Positions 1 to 9,835 of a stretch of DNA of 64,000 nucleotides are shown piece after piece. How positions within the stretch are numbered: position 1 is the stretch's first letter; the number at the start of each line of letters is the position of its first letter. This stretch comes from Diaporthe sp. PMI_573. Taxonomy: Eukaryota; Ascomycota; Sordariomycetes; Diaporthales; Diaporthaceae. The stretch is from contig JAJTUP010000018.1 of NCBI GenBank assembly GCA_021399435.1, positions 992,001-1,056,000 on the forward strand, in the 5' to 3' direction. Position numbers and translations under genes: made by a program. The notes beneath the pieces were generated by a model. It ran no database searches and was not told the DNA's origin. It worked only from the letters and a program-made list of their open reading frames with translations.

Positions 1-178
1 CTGCAGCTTGCCACTTTGCCAGTGAACACCAGCTCTCGCCCCACCACGCATCACTTGTTTACTTTGCTGCCTGCTGCCCTGTGGGCAGAACGCTCACACT
101 GCTGTTCACATCCCCATCCCCATCCCCAGAGTTCATCTCTTCTCTACTTGGCATTGAGCTGGGAACCAGTACTTGAGA

Positions 179-1393
179 ATGTCTTCACCAAACATTCAGC
201 ATCTGAGCCTGTATACTCCTACAGACTCAGATGCAGCCAGCGAAGTGTCAACCGACGACGCAGTCTCGGATGACCTTGAGGGCAACACTTCTTTTGGGAC
301 CGCCATTGCGGCCATTGATGAATACCTGGAGGCTAATTCGCCAGCCTACCTAAAGCTTCAGCAGCTGCGTCTCGAGGTAAGTTGGCCCCAAAACAGACTG
401 GCTCCGCGCGCGTCCTGTCAACACCAGGTAGCCTTTTCTGACCATGACGGATACCAGGGATGGGAGAGCGCCGAGGCCGATCGGTTCTTCGCGGAGCAGG
501 AACGCGAGGCCGAAGAGGACAGCGCAGAAGCAAGTGCCCGGCTGCATAGACAGATGAAGAGGATCGCAACAGACATGCAGAGTGACACCAAGGCTTTCAC
601 GATCAAGGCACAGGCAGAACCCAAGCACATTCTCGACCTTTCAGTGGCTCCAGGCGCTCTCCTGGCCTTCGCCATCAAGCGCAATCCCACCGCCCAGGCT
701 TTGGCTTTCAATCCCCCTACAGAGGAGTGTGGCCTCGTCTTGGTGGAGAAGGAGACCGGGGCCGTCAAAATTCACAGGTTCGACATCACCATGTTCGCCG
801 CGGACATCGGTGTAGGTCCAGACGAAATTCCCCAGTCGCATCCCGACGCCGACGAGTTCGTCCACTCACGGTACCTTGAGGATGACGACATCTTTGACCT
901 CTTCATCTGCGACAGCACAATCCAGCCGATCCACAAAACCCACCGCGAGTTCCGCCGCCTCCTCCTCACCCAGCTGGTCATGGGCCTCGAGCACCTGCGC
1001 GAGGGCGGAACCATGATCGTCCTGCTCCACAAGGTCGAGCGGCTCCAGACGTTCCGCCTACTGCTCGACTTCAAAAGGTTCGCGAAAGTAACCCTTTTCA
1101 AGCACGTATTGTGGCCCGGCAACCTCTCATCCTTCTACATGATCGCCTCCAGGGTCCGGTCTGCATCGCCAAAGGCTCGAGAGGCCGTGCAGGAGTGGAA
1201 GCGGGAGTGGAAGGTGGCCACCCTGGGAAGTCACGAGGAGTGGCGCGATGAGCGCGCCAGCCTGGCTGGCTTTGGAGATCTGGGTATCGAGGGGGTCCTG
1301 GAGGAGTTCGGACCTACTTTGGTGAAGCTGGGACGCAAGATTTGGGAGACTCAGGCTGATGCTATGAAGCTGACCCCGTTTATGAGGAAGTGA
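179..1393 (+). CDS. FtsJ-like SAM-dependent methyltransferase domain protein
   Basis: Exons 179-376 and 428-1393, 387 aa. The ATG at 179 is the first in-frame ATG. The 51-nt intron 377-427 (gtaagt...accag) is in frame and free of stops, so retention would only add 17 residues. A Rossmann motif I (LDLSVAPG) lies near residue 135, an acidic motif (FDLFICDS) near 215 and GGTMIVLLHKVE near 265, where FtsJ/RrmJ enzymes carry the lysine of their K-D-K-E set. The N-terminal 65 residues are Ser/Asp/Glu-rich with an acidic helix after them. FtsJ enzymes 2'-O-methylate RNA; this divergent fungal type has no known substrate, so RNA methylation is inference. It converges on the regulator gene downstream. 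Confidence 0.75.
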   Translation: MSSPNIQHLSLYTPTDSDAASEVSTDDAVSDDLEGNTSFGTAIAAIDEYLEANSPAYLKLQQLRLEVSWPQNRLAPRASCQHQVAFSDHDGYQGWESAEADRFFAEQEREAEEDSAEASARLHRQMKRIATDMQSDTKAFTIKAQAEPKHILDLSVAPGALLAFAIKRNPTAQALAFNPPTEECGLVLVEKETGAVKIHRFDITMFAADIGVGPDEIPQSHPDADEFVHSRYLEDDDIFDLFICDSTIQPIHKTHREFRRLLLTQLVMGLEHLREGGTMIVLLHKVERLQTFRLLLDFKRFAKVTLFKHVLWPGNLSSFYMIASRVRSASPKAREAVQEWKREWKVATLGSHEEWRDERASLAGFGDLGIEGVLEEFGPTLVKLGRKIWETQADAMKLTPFMRK

Positions 1394-1778
1394 ATGCCGG
1401 TCAGCCTCTCCGACCTGATAGGCGAGAGGATCTGCCTCTACGCTATGTTTGCGCATAGTGAGAGCGGGCAAACGGTCTGAAATGCGGTTGTAATCATGCA
1501 GGCTTTGGTGGATTGCATGGGGACAAAAGGCGATGAGGGTTTGTCCAAAGATCATGGGCACTGCCTATGGCGGAGCCGTCTGTGACCTGCCCCTGTCATC
1601 AACGGGCGGCCTCGGAGTCATACATGTATCTTGAGACATGGATCAGGATTGTTATTGTGTCACGGGATGGAAAGAGAGAGCGCATGTTACGCTCGCCTGT
1701 CCATAGCTTAGAAGAAAAGCATTCGCCCCTTCCAGTTGCCTTTGAACACTATGCCAAGCACTTCTTCACCCTGGTAGG
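1394..1778. other. Convergent intergenic region
   Basis: Space between the stop codons of two convergent genes, presumably holding both 3' UTRs. I see no gene, repeat or RNA in it. Confidence 0.6.
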
Positions 1779-3546
1779 TTAAAAGACATCAAAATCGGTG
1801 TATCTACCCGCTTCCCGCAGCTCCCTAGTTCTGAACGTCTCCCCGTAGTCTTCAATATTCTGAAGCGATGAGCCAGATCCTGAACCAGACACTGGAAATT
1901 TGTCCTCGAGCCCGACCGAGTGATCGAGGAGAAACCGAACCATCCAGCCATCCAACTTGTGGGATTCGGTGGAGAGGAGGCATATCCTCTGAAACTTCAT
2001 GAGCCTGCCAATCTGATCTAGCGTCAGTCACTTCTGCCTTTACTTGTTAAAAAGCATATAGTAGGGAAACCAAAACGCTCGAATTGTCATACCACTGCAG
2101 TTGTAGCCGGCCAGGGCTGCTGGAGCTCCACCAGAGCCTCAAAGTTGGCATTGAGGTTCCGCCGCGCCTCGCGGATCTCACCCGTGTCCCCCAATAGCAA
2201 GGTGTGCAACAACACAGCCGAGGACACTGTGATCATATGGCTGAAACCGGGGTAGCTGACCTGACAGCCGTCCAGATGGCGAGTGAGATGGAGGATACCA
2301 CTGAAGGAGGACGCGTGGTGTTTGCAACGGCCAGCGTTTTGGATGCCGTCGCTGCCGACAGACGAGAGCGGCGCGTTTCCTTTCTCCTCGAGGAAGCTGA
2401 AGTACAGCAGGGTGGAATAATAGTAAAACGTCAGGTGCAGGGCCACAAACAGGCCGCCGAGTCCGTTTTGTTGGTGGCGGTTGAGGTTCGGCACCGTCAT
2501 CTGTATCTCGACGGGGAGGGAGCCGAGCCACTCCTGAAGCTGCTGCTGAATGCGCCCCACGGCCGCGTGCAACTCCTCCGGCTCGACAGGCATGTCCGCA
2601 ATGCGCCGGTTGAGCAACATGATGGGATTAGACAACTGTACCAGCGATGCCATCCGAGCCCAAAGCCCCAGCTTCCGCGGGGCCTCTAACTCCGCCTGGT
2701 CCGGCGTGAGAGAAACAAAGGCAAGCTCGTCCATGGGCAGCTCGCACGTGGGGCGGAACTCGTCGTTGGCGCAGGGCAGCCCGAGCCCGGAGAAACACCG
2801 GTGATGAGATAGATAAAGAGACCAGCAGATAAGCCTGGCCGTCTCGCGGACGGTGACGGGGCACAAGTCGTCGTTTGCAACCGACACGAGTTTCATGATA
2901 TGGGCCATGCTGATGGCCGTACCTTTCGTTTATCCTCTGGTTAGAAGCAACTGACCGAGTGGAGGAGAGACTATGATAAGTACGGAAGTTTTGTCTTACG
3001 AATAAATAGTGCCTCTGATGAGACATGACAGTTGCCGGCGCTCAACATGGCCACTAGGATACAAGCCTGAATGTTCTCCAGGCAGATGTTCTCCATGTCC
3101 GCCAGGAGCAGACGCTTAGATTCCAGGGCTAACTTGCGTCCCATTTCTCGATGCTCTGGGCTCGGAGAGAACTTGGACCCTATTGCAGACATGGCATACA
3201 GGAGTGTCCTGGGCACTGATTTGTTGCTCAGTTGGCGCCTTAGTGTTGGGCAATGGAAAATGCCATGTGCTTGTCCGTGTACCTTGGTCAAGTAGATCTC
3301 GACCAGACCCGAAATATCCACCGTGGATAGACGATCTAGTACAATGTCTGTGGATGGGTCATTCTGGCTTGGGGAAGGTCCGCGTCTCGATGGTGTACGT
3401 GTATGTCGCGGCTCACGGCGCCTCGAGTCAGCGGAGCCGCACGTCAAATCTCTTTCGCGACACGGTGTACAGGCGGGTCCCGAGCCTTCACGGGTACATT
3501 TTCGTTTGGCAATCCGACATTGGCGACATGCCGTCGCGGGTTTCAT
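1779..3546 (-). CDS. Zn2Cys6 fungal transcription factor with fungal_trans domain
   Basis: Three exons (3546-3000, 2922-2093, 2012-1779), 536 aa. Residues 7-36 form a C-x2-C-x6-C-x8-C-x2-C-x6-C binuclear zinc cluster with a basic linker (RIAKRK), followed by an Arg/Ser/Pro-rich linker. From about residue 85 to 330 the protein reads as the fungal-specific transcription factor domain (FHCPTLRRQ, AISMAHIMKL, GLGLP); the last exon gives HKLDGWMVRFLLDHS, typical of the C-terminal helices. Both introns (77 and 80 nt) have good branch points and keep phase. It is nuclear by family. It is divergently transcribed from the Old Yellow Enzyme gene over 469 bp, the usual arrangement of a pathway-specific regulator and its target; which genes it controls is inference. 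Confidence 0.88.
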
Positions 3547-4015
3547 CGTCTGCTTATCCGGCTTGTTGCGTCACCTTAGGGCTGGGACGGCACGATGTCA
3601 GCCGAAGAAAGGGTTTGTCTGGGCGTGCTCGCCAGGCTTATAAATGCAACTGGAGCCCCGGCGTCGTCGTCGGGATAAAAAGCATCTGGTTGGCTGCCTG
3701 GTCTCCGCCAAGGCCGGAGAAGTGCAGCGGGTCCGGGATTGGATTCAGTTGATTAGTTCGCCGTCGTCAACCGCCAGAGGCCGACCCAAAGACCGAGATT
3801 CTCTGCTATGGGCCTCTTCCAAAAGTATCAGACTGCAGGTGAACATGGCCATACGCAAACGCATGGATGGGATAAATACCGCGTCGGCTTCTCTTGCTCC
3901 GACAATAGAAAATGTCATCCAAAAGAAGAAACAGAAAACACTATCCTGCTCTCTTTCCTTTCCATATCTCGCGGACTATCATAATTCCTAGTTGCATACC
4001 AACGATCCATTCGTC
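3547..4015. promoter_or_regulatory. Divergent promoter, regulator / Old Yellow Enzyme
   Basis: The 469 bp between two divergent start codons must hold both promoters. A CCG-N10-CGG everted repeat lies at 3658-3673, a spacing compatible with a dimeric Zn2Cys6 protein, and a TATAAAT-like stretch lies near 3640. Short CGG triplets are common, so binding is only a suggestion. Confidence 0.4.
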
Positions 4016-5530
4016 ATGTCCAGTCTTCTTGAATCAGTTGTTGTCGGCGGCAATCTCTCGCTGAGGAACCGAGTTGTCATGGGCTCCATGACACGGAACC
4101 GATGCGTCGATAACCTGAAGCCAGGTCCTGCCCAGGTCAGGCACTACGCGGACAGAGCACGGGATGGAGTCGGACTCATAGTAAATGAGGGCACATTTGT
4201 GGACTGGATGGGCTGTGATTGGGACAACAGCCCAGTCATGATCAATGAAGATCATGCTAAGGCTTGGCGTTTGGTGACAGACGCCGTTCACCGTGAAGGC
4301 GGCAAGATCTTCTTTCAGGCGTGGCACCCAGGTAAGTTACAAGGGCTCCATGAGATATCATCATTCGACCATTATTATTTGATGAGCTGACTCCTGTAGG
4401 CCGTTGCCAGCATGACCAGATGCCCATAATGAAGGAGCACGGCGGCGTCGTCGAGGCGCCTTCCGCCATCAAAGCAGACGCTGGGAAATATCGTCAACTA
4501 CCTGGCAATCCGGTAGGTTCTGATTCACTCAAAGTTGAATACAATGATGTGATCCCAAAGAGGAAGATCTGCTGATTCAGTCGTTCGCAGGGGCACACAG
4601 ACAACATCAAGGCCATCGAGAATCCACGTGATGTGATCGAAAAATATCGAAACTCGGTCATGCTGGCCCGGAAGGCCGGTTTCGACGGTGTGGAGTTGTT
4701 GGCCCAAGGGTACATTTGTCACTTAATTTGGAATCCTTTGAACGCCACCTTCGCTGACAAGGCTTGCTGCCTAGTGGTTATTTACCGCAACAGTTTCTGA
4801 ACTCGTAAGTCAACACAGTGCAAATCTATGAGCTGTTATAATTCTGACGCATGAGTCAGACGATCAAACAAGCGTACAGATGCCTACGGTGGCTCCGTCC
4901 AGAATCGATGTCGTTTCGTCTTGGAGCTGGTTGATGCCATTGCCGAAATATTCCACGGTCCCGAGTTTATCTGCGTCAAGATCAACCCCACCGACTTCAT
5001 CAATGACTCCCTGGTGGACTTCGATGAGATGAAACAAGTCTACACGTACCTGATCACGGAGCTTGTCAGCCGCAAGGTCGGCATCATCAACATCGGCCGT
5101 CGCGGGGCACTCACCAAGAACGAGACGGGCGACTTCTTTGGAAAAGTGCAACTACCCGCGGGTCATCTGCCCCCGGGATATGACCCAGTCCTCGACTTTG
5201 GGAGACTGGTCAAGTTCCCCGGCAGCCCCTCGCTTCTCATGGCCAATCATAACTACACGGCCCAAGAGGCTGCCGAGCTTATAGAGCAGCAGAAGCTCGA
5301 CCTCATCACATTTGCCCGGCCCTTCATTTATAACCCGGTACGTGTTTGACAGTATCACAACTGCCAAGAAAACCTGGTCTAAGTTGACATTTGATTAGGA
5401 CTTGATCAGCCGTATCAAGCATGGGATCCCTTTCGCGGGCAATGATCGGGACGCCACGGTCTTCTACGGCCCGTTCAATTCGCCCGACGAGAACTACAAT
5501 GACTGGCCTTCCGCCATGATTCAAAATTGA
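4016..5530 (+). CDS. Old Yellow Enzyme family NADH:flavin oxidoreductase, atypical active site
   Basis: Six exons: 4016-4331, 4400-4512, 4591-4709, 4775-4804, 4860-5337, 5399-5530; 395 aa, usual for the family. All five introns keep phase. An FMN-binding (beta/alpha)8 barrel is indicated by LRNRVVMGSMTRNR near the N-terminus, FFQAWHPGR near residue 107, YGGSVQNRCRF in the middle and RPFIYNPDLISRIKHG near the C-terminus. The segment after GFDGVE reads LLAQGGYLPQQF, where OYE1 has IHSANGYLLNQF; the substrate-anchoring His/Asn pair is therefore Leu and Gly, while the Tyr is kept. Family members reduce activated alkenes with NAD(P)H; this variant may act differently. It shares a promoter region with the regulator and converges on the CrtC-like gene. 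Confidence 0.88.
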
Positions 5531-5809
5531 TCATGAAGTTGCGCCGACGGTGGTGTCTCTCAGAGGCCATGCACATGGTCGAGCGATATGCGAGCGCTTG
5601 AAGACCTTCACCCCCCAGTTGTCATTACCTTGCAGATTGCGCCTGTCAATTTTACTTTCAATTATAAACGACTGCGATGAAGAGCAGTATCACGAAGACG
5701 CATAGAGCTTTTGCCAAAAAATAACGCATTCTTAGCTAATTGCGCTGCTGCATCCCTCTTTGATTCATGTGTCCATCTTCACCTTCCAATGATCTCCCGA
5801 CCCCAAGAG

Positions 5810-7073
5810 CTAGTTCTGGATCTGCTCGCACAGTGCCGTGCCCTCATAGTGTTCCTGGCCCTCGAACCCACCACGGATTGGCCCCATGATCCGCTTGTAA
5901 GTGTCAGTAGACATTTGAATGGTGCTGGTAAAGAAGCGCGCGACAAAGGCCCGCCCCTCGCCCGTGTCGTATCGGATATCGTAGCCGGCTGGAGCTGGAG
6001 ACTTGGGCTTGGGGGGGTACGTGGTGTTCTCGCCCCACGGCCGGACGACCACGGAGCGGTCCTCACAGCTCTGGAACACCGCAGTCCCGTTCATGCTGAT
6101 CCAGGACGAGAAGTGCTCCTTGCCATCCTTGGCCAGGGCGTCGAACCAGACGAGGGAGTAAGGTCCGAGCCGGGCGTGACCCCAGTACCACGTGTCCAGC
6201 GTCTCGTGCAACGGCTTGACACCCCAGTTCTTGTCGTGGTAGCCAATTCCCTCGAAGCGAAAGGGTTCTCCACCAATAGTGAGCTCAACAGTTGCGTCGG
6301 CATCTGGCACAGCGTTGGCCCAGTAGACATCCGGGATTATCTGCTCCGTCGCTCCATGGATGTTGAGGTCGCAGGGATAGTGGGGAGGTGAAACCTGGAG
6401 CGTGTTAATGATCACTTTGCAAGTGAGAATGTTTTATGCATAATTTGAAGATGCGCCCATACCGATTGTAGCTTCAAAGATCCGAAAACCCCCGAGTCTG
6501 GGTCGTCCATTGAGACTGTGTACGTCACGTTGGGAGCATCGAGGCTGCTGCCACTGAAAGAGAATTCACCGGCTTCTCCATCCCAATGAGAGGCGATACC
6601 CCTTCCATTCGCCACGACGCTCGCGTTTCTGGTGGTGGCCATGGCCTTCAAAAACGAGGTGCCGTTGATGAATGTACCCGATACTTGCACGACGAGCGCG
6701 CCACCCAAGTCTGGAACGTCGTCCAGGCTGGTTCTGCCAAAATCGAAGAAGGCGATGGAAAACGACTCGATAGTGGTCGTGGAAACGGCATCGAAATACC
6801 ACCTACGTCCAAACAGTGAGCCGCAATCCATATTCAACGTCTTGTGAAAACTTTGAATTTGTCCTACCAGTCAAAGGTGCTGGCATTAACGCCAGGTGTC
6901 AGTTTCGGAAGGTCAAGACCACCGATGACAGACAGCACTTCGGCCGTTGATATGCCGTCAAAGACCTGGAATGGCAACATGAATTTTGCGTTGCCATATC
7001 CGACGATTGGCCACGCTCCAGCCAGGGTGGCAGCGAGTAGGTGAAGCCCAAGAAGAAGTAGGACGTGCACCAT
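5810..7073 (-). CDS. Secreted CrtC-like / fungal Diels-Alderase-like protein
   Basis: Three exons (7073-6868, 6802-6463, 6394-5810), 376 aa. The ATG at 7073 begins a hydrophobic signal peptide (VHVLLLLGLHLLAATLAG). The body matches the two-domain lipocalin-like CrtC (hydroxyneurosporene synthase) fold: STFDWWYFDAVS at the first junction, FEGIGYHDKNWG in the middle and TWYWGHARLGPYSLVWFDA after it. In fungal clusters this fold includes decalin-forming Diels-Alderases and other pericyclases; bacterial CrtC is a hydratase. The reaction here cannot be read from sequence. It sits between an atypical Old Yellow Enzyme and a secreted beta-propeller gene. Both junctions (TTTGACTG|G and CAATCG|GTT) restore phase and family motifs. 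Confidence 0.78.
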
Positions 7074-7561
7074 GGCTTGGAGGAGCTGCTGATTCTGGCA
7101 AAGTAAGGGCAATGTTTGTAGACGGCGTGGAAGAATAGATCTGATTGAGATAATGGAAGGAGTCTGGAGTACTTTCGAATGCTGTTGATCAGCTTGAAAT
7201 ATATTTTCTGGGGCTTCCGAATGCTGGTGCCTCGCACATTTCTAACCTCCAATTCTCATAATCAACGTTCACGCCAGCTCCGTTTGTCACCAGGCCCATG
7301 GTTCACTCTCGTGTGTGACTCACTTCTCGCAATCGCAACGATCGAGAGTGTGGACCGATATGCGTCGGTCTCGTCCATTCTTGTCAGTGGCTTGGCACTG
7401 CTACAAATGCGACGACGTATGCTTCGTGCCACCAAAGACGCCTCCTAGGATAGCTGGTCAACAATACGAGGTGTTTCCTGTGTCTCAAACGTAAGGTTTC
7501 CGCATATTTCATAACAGAGTTATATATTTTCGCTCAAGTTCCTCATGACTTGCTTCTCCTT

Positions 7562-7990
7562 TCATGAATTTGGGCATGAAAGGACCCCCCCATAGTGCAT
7601 CCAATCAGCACAGCAACTATGTTGGCCCAACCACACCAGAGTCCTGTACGCCCTTCGAAACAGTGTCCCCATGAGCTTTACCTGCTCAGCCCGTTCAAAA
7701 TCGTTCTTCTGATCTATACACAAACAGTCGATCAAAAATCAATAATCCTCGTACACATCCGGGGCATCGCAAATCAGAGTCAAGATAGGATAGAGGCTTT
7801 CCCGGACCTGGCATGTGCGTCCGTTAATCATCACATTTTGCGGATGCAGTCTGTTCTCTCCCCAGACATAGGGGATTGCTGTAAAGCGTGCATGAAGCAG
7901 GGGGAAATGCTTCATCTGTATAATGATGTTGCCATCTGCACTGGAGCGACGAGCGTGGATGAGGCGGATCGTCTGCGGGGACCTCACAGC
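7562..7990 (-). pseudogene. HET-domain gene relic with internal stop
   Basis: The minus strand encodes a clear N-terminal half of a heterokaryon-incompatibility (HET) domain in one continuous frame: FTAIPYVWGE, INGRTCQVRESLYPIL, then EDY-stop-FLIDCLCIDQKN, ERAEQVKLM and RTLVWLGQ. The stop (TGA at 7739-7741) stands where HET proteins commonly have Trp. The frame ends about 180 bp further on and the C-terminal half is missing. I see no ATG with good context at the 5' end. It is a dead fragment, unless the TGA is read through. Confidence 0.75.
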
Positions 7991-8274
7991 ACATCGACAG
8001 CATAAAGCTTTCAGCTATGGACTTTTGTGCTACTACGTACGCATTTTGGTACAAGCAGTGTTGATGCATTGGGTCAAACTGTTTCAGTGTAGTAATCCCG
8101 AAGGCATGTCAACAAATTGACATTGAACCCAGGCCGTAGTATTTCTTCAGATTCTTGAAAATGTCTACATCCCAAATCATCACTGATTTTATTTCTTTGT
8201 ATATACAAGCCTTTCCCGAGCAAGGAATTGTGACGACATATGCCTGCACTCGAGCCTTTCGTAAACCCAAAAGC

Positions 8275-9360
8275 CTACGCATGATCGATAAGAGAAGGTC
8301 CAGCATCAATCGGATAGGTGAAGATGTTGTTCGGCCCATCAGCCATCAGCCCATCCGCACCAGGACGCATCTGGGAAGCCGGCAACCAAAGCTTCTTGTC
8401 GGCGGTGACCCACATGAGGTCAGTCCAGATCAGCGCGTCGTCCTGGACGAGAATGGTGGTGCGACCCTCAGGAGTGACCTTCCAGATGGCCAGCAGGTTG
8501 GTGTCTGAGACATAGATGTTTCCGTCGCCGTCGATTGTGCTGCCGCCGGTGCTGGGCGTCAGGGCGAAGGGGGTGGCGTAGTCTCCGAGAGAGGCAGCTA
8601 GAGTCGCGTTGGTCAGGGCCGCGTCGACGTAGGCTGTCTCGATGCGGTAGAGACCCCCGTTACACGGCTGGTAGTAAAGGTATACACCGTCCGGAGAGAC
8701 CTCCATCTGGTCCAAACCAACGGACAAGCTACCGGATGCGCCGTAGCCTGGCACAAGTGTTCCGTTGTACATCATCGGGAACCACGCCTTGCCAGAATCA
8801 TCGCCAGTCAGCACGCGGACGCCGTCACCGGTCGTCATGTTCAGCACGAGCATGGCGCCATCGGTGTCGCTGAGGTAGGCGACATCACCGCTGGGCCCAA
8901 AGCGAACATCGTCGATGCCGCCGTTCGAGCCCCGGATATCCTCAAGGTAGTAGATCTTGTCCACCTCGTCGGTCGTCAGGTTCACGCCCACCAGCTTGGT
9001 CGACTTGTTGACGCCCGAGGAGCCCCCGTCGACCAGCCAATAACGCCCATCGGGCCCGATGCGCGCGCCGTCGATGCTCACGAAGGTGGTAGCCGGGTCG
9101 GAGCTCGGGTCGCTGGAGTTGTAGCTGTTCCACTCTGCGCTGGGGTAGAGCACGGTCGTGTTGTCCGCGAGGAGCTCGACTGTGATGGGTGGGAGGGTGG
9201 TCGAGTATCGCTGGGAGAGGAACTTGCGGCCGTCAGATGAGATGAACATTCCTTGGGTGGGAAGATCCACAGAGTATGCGAGCTCGAGGCCCTCTGCCAG
9301 GGCGGCGGCCAAGGGAGCCAAGGCGGTGCCGAGGAAGGTGTTCAACAGAGATGCTTTCAT
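8275..9360 (-). CDS. Secreted major royal jelly protein / yellow-like beta-propeller
   Basis: Single exon, 361 aa from the ATG at 9360, the first Met that begins a signal peptide (KASLLNTFLGTALAPLAAALA). The frame is open further upstream but without a comparable start. Beta-propeller repeats typical of MRJP/yellow are visible: DVRFGPSGDVAYLSDTDGAMLVLNMTTGDG, split over two repeats, then QMEVSPDGVYLYYQPCNGGLYRIET and DLMWVTADKKLWLPASQM. Many N-x-S/T sites fit secretion. The family binds small molecules; some insect yellow proteins act in melanin metabolism, and fungal members are mostly uncharacterised. It lies between the CrtC-like gene and the alpha/beta hydrolase gene, all three on the minus strand. 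Confidence 0.75.
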   Translation of the reverse strand: MKASLLNTFLGTALAPLAAALAEGLELAYSVDLPTQGMFISSDGRKFLSQRYSTTLPPITVELLADNTTVLYPSAEWNSYNSSDPSSDPATTFVSIDGARIGPDGRYWLVDGGSSGVNKSTKLVGVNLTTDEVDKIYYLEDIRGSNGGIDDVRFGPSGDVAYLSDTDGAMLVLNMTTGDGVRVLTGDDSGKAWFPMMYNGTLVPGYGASGSLSVGLDQMEVSPDGVYLYYQPCNGGLYRIETAYVDAALTNATLAASLGDYATPFALTPSTGGSTIDGDGNIYVSDTNLLAIWKVTPEGRTTILVQDDALIWTDLMWVTADKKLWLPASQMRPGADGLMADGPNNIFTYPIDAGPSLIDHA

Positions 9361-9835
9361 CTTGAATAATTTGATGTGCAGTGGGAGACGACTTCTCTTT
9401 TTCCTCTCGGATCCTATGTCGCCTGTTTTTATAATTCCCCATATTCTTGAAAGGGGCCACACCTGGTGGACTCGATGAGAAGCTCATTGCTATGTCGGAT
9501 GCTGCTAGTCCCATACTAGAAGTTCACTGGAGGGAGGTGACGCAAGCTCTTTACCGTGATGTCCTCAGCCCCTTTTATTTAAATGAATTCTGGTGAGAAA
9601 AAAAGACCGACACAGGATATTTGTTCCTGAGCGTGGTGACTGAGGTGGGGACATGGCTCTGATGAAAAGCCGCTATACACGTACTCTTGCCAAGGGACTC
9701 GGCGCCGAAGTGGGCCGAGGCATAATTCCGAGCAGCTTAGGAATCAAAACACAAGACTTTGTATTAGACCCATGCTTATATGTCATGCTTAAATTCGGCT
9801 GGACCCTTAGCTCCGACAATTCGCCAAGTCGGGGA
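9361..9835 (-). promoter_or_regulatory. Promoter of the beta-propeller gene
   Basis: 475 bp upstream of the MRJP-like start. A TATAAAA box on the minus strand (9427-9433) lies about 70 bp upstream of the ATG. Nothing else recognised. Confidence 0.45.

Noticed and set aside
6395..6462. Extension of the CrtC-like exon through VWAHLQIMHKTF
   Set aside because: This is intron sequence: splicing GTATGG to CGCTCCAG joins KLQS to VSPPHYPC in phase and matches the family.
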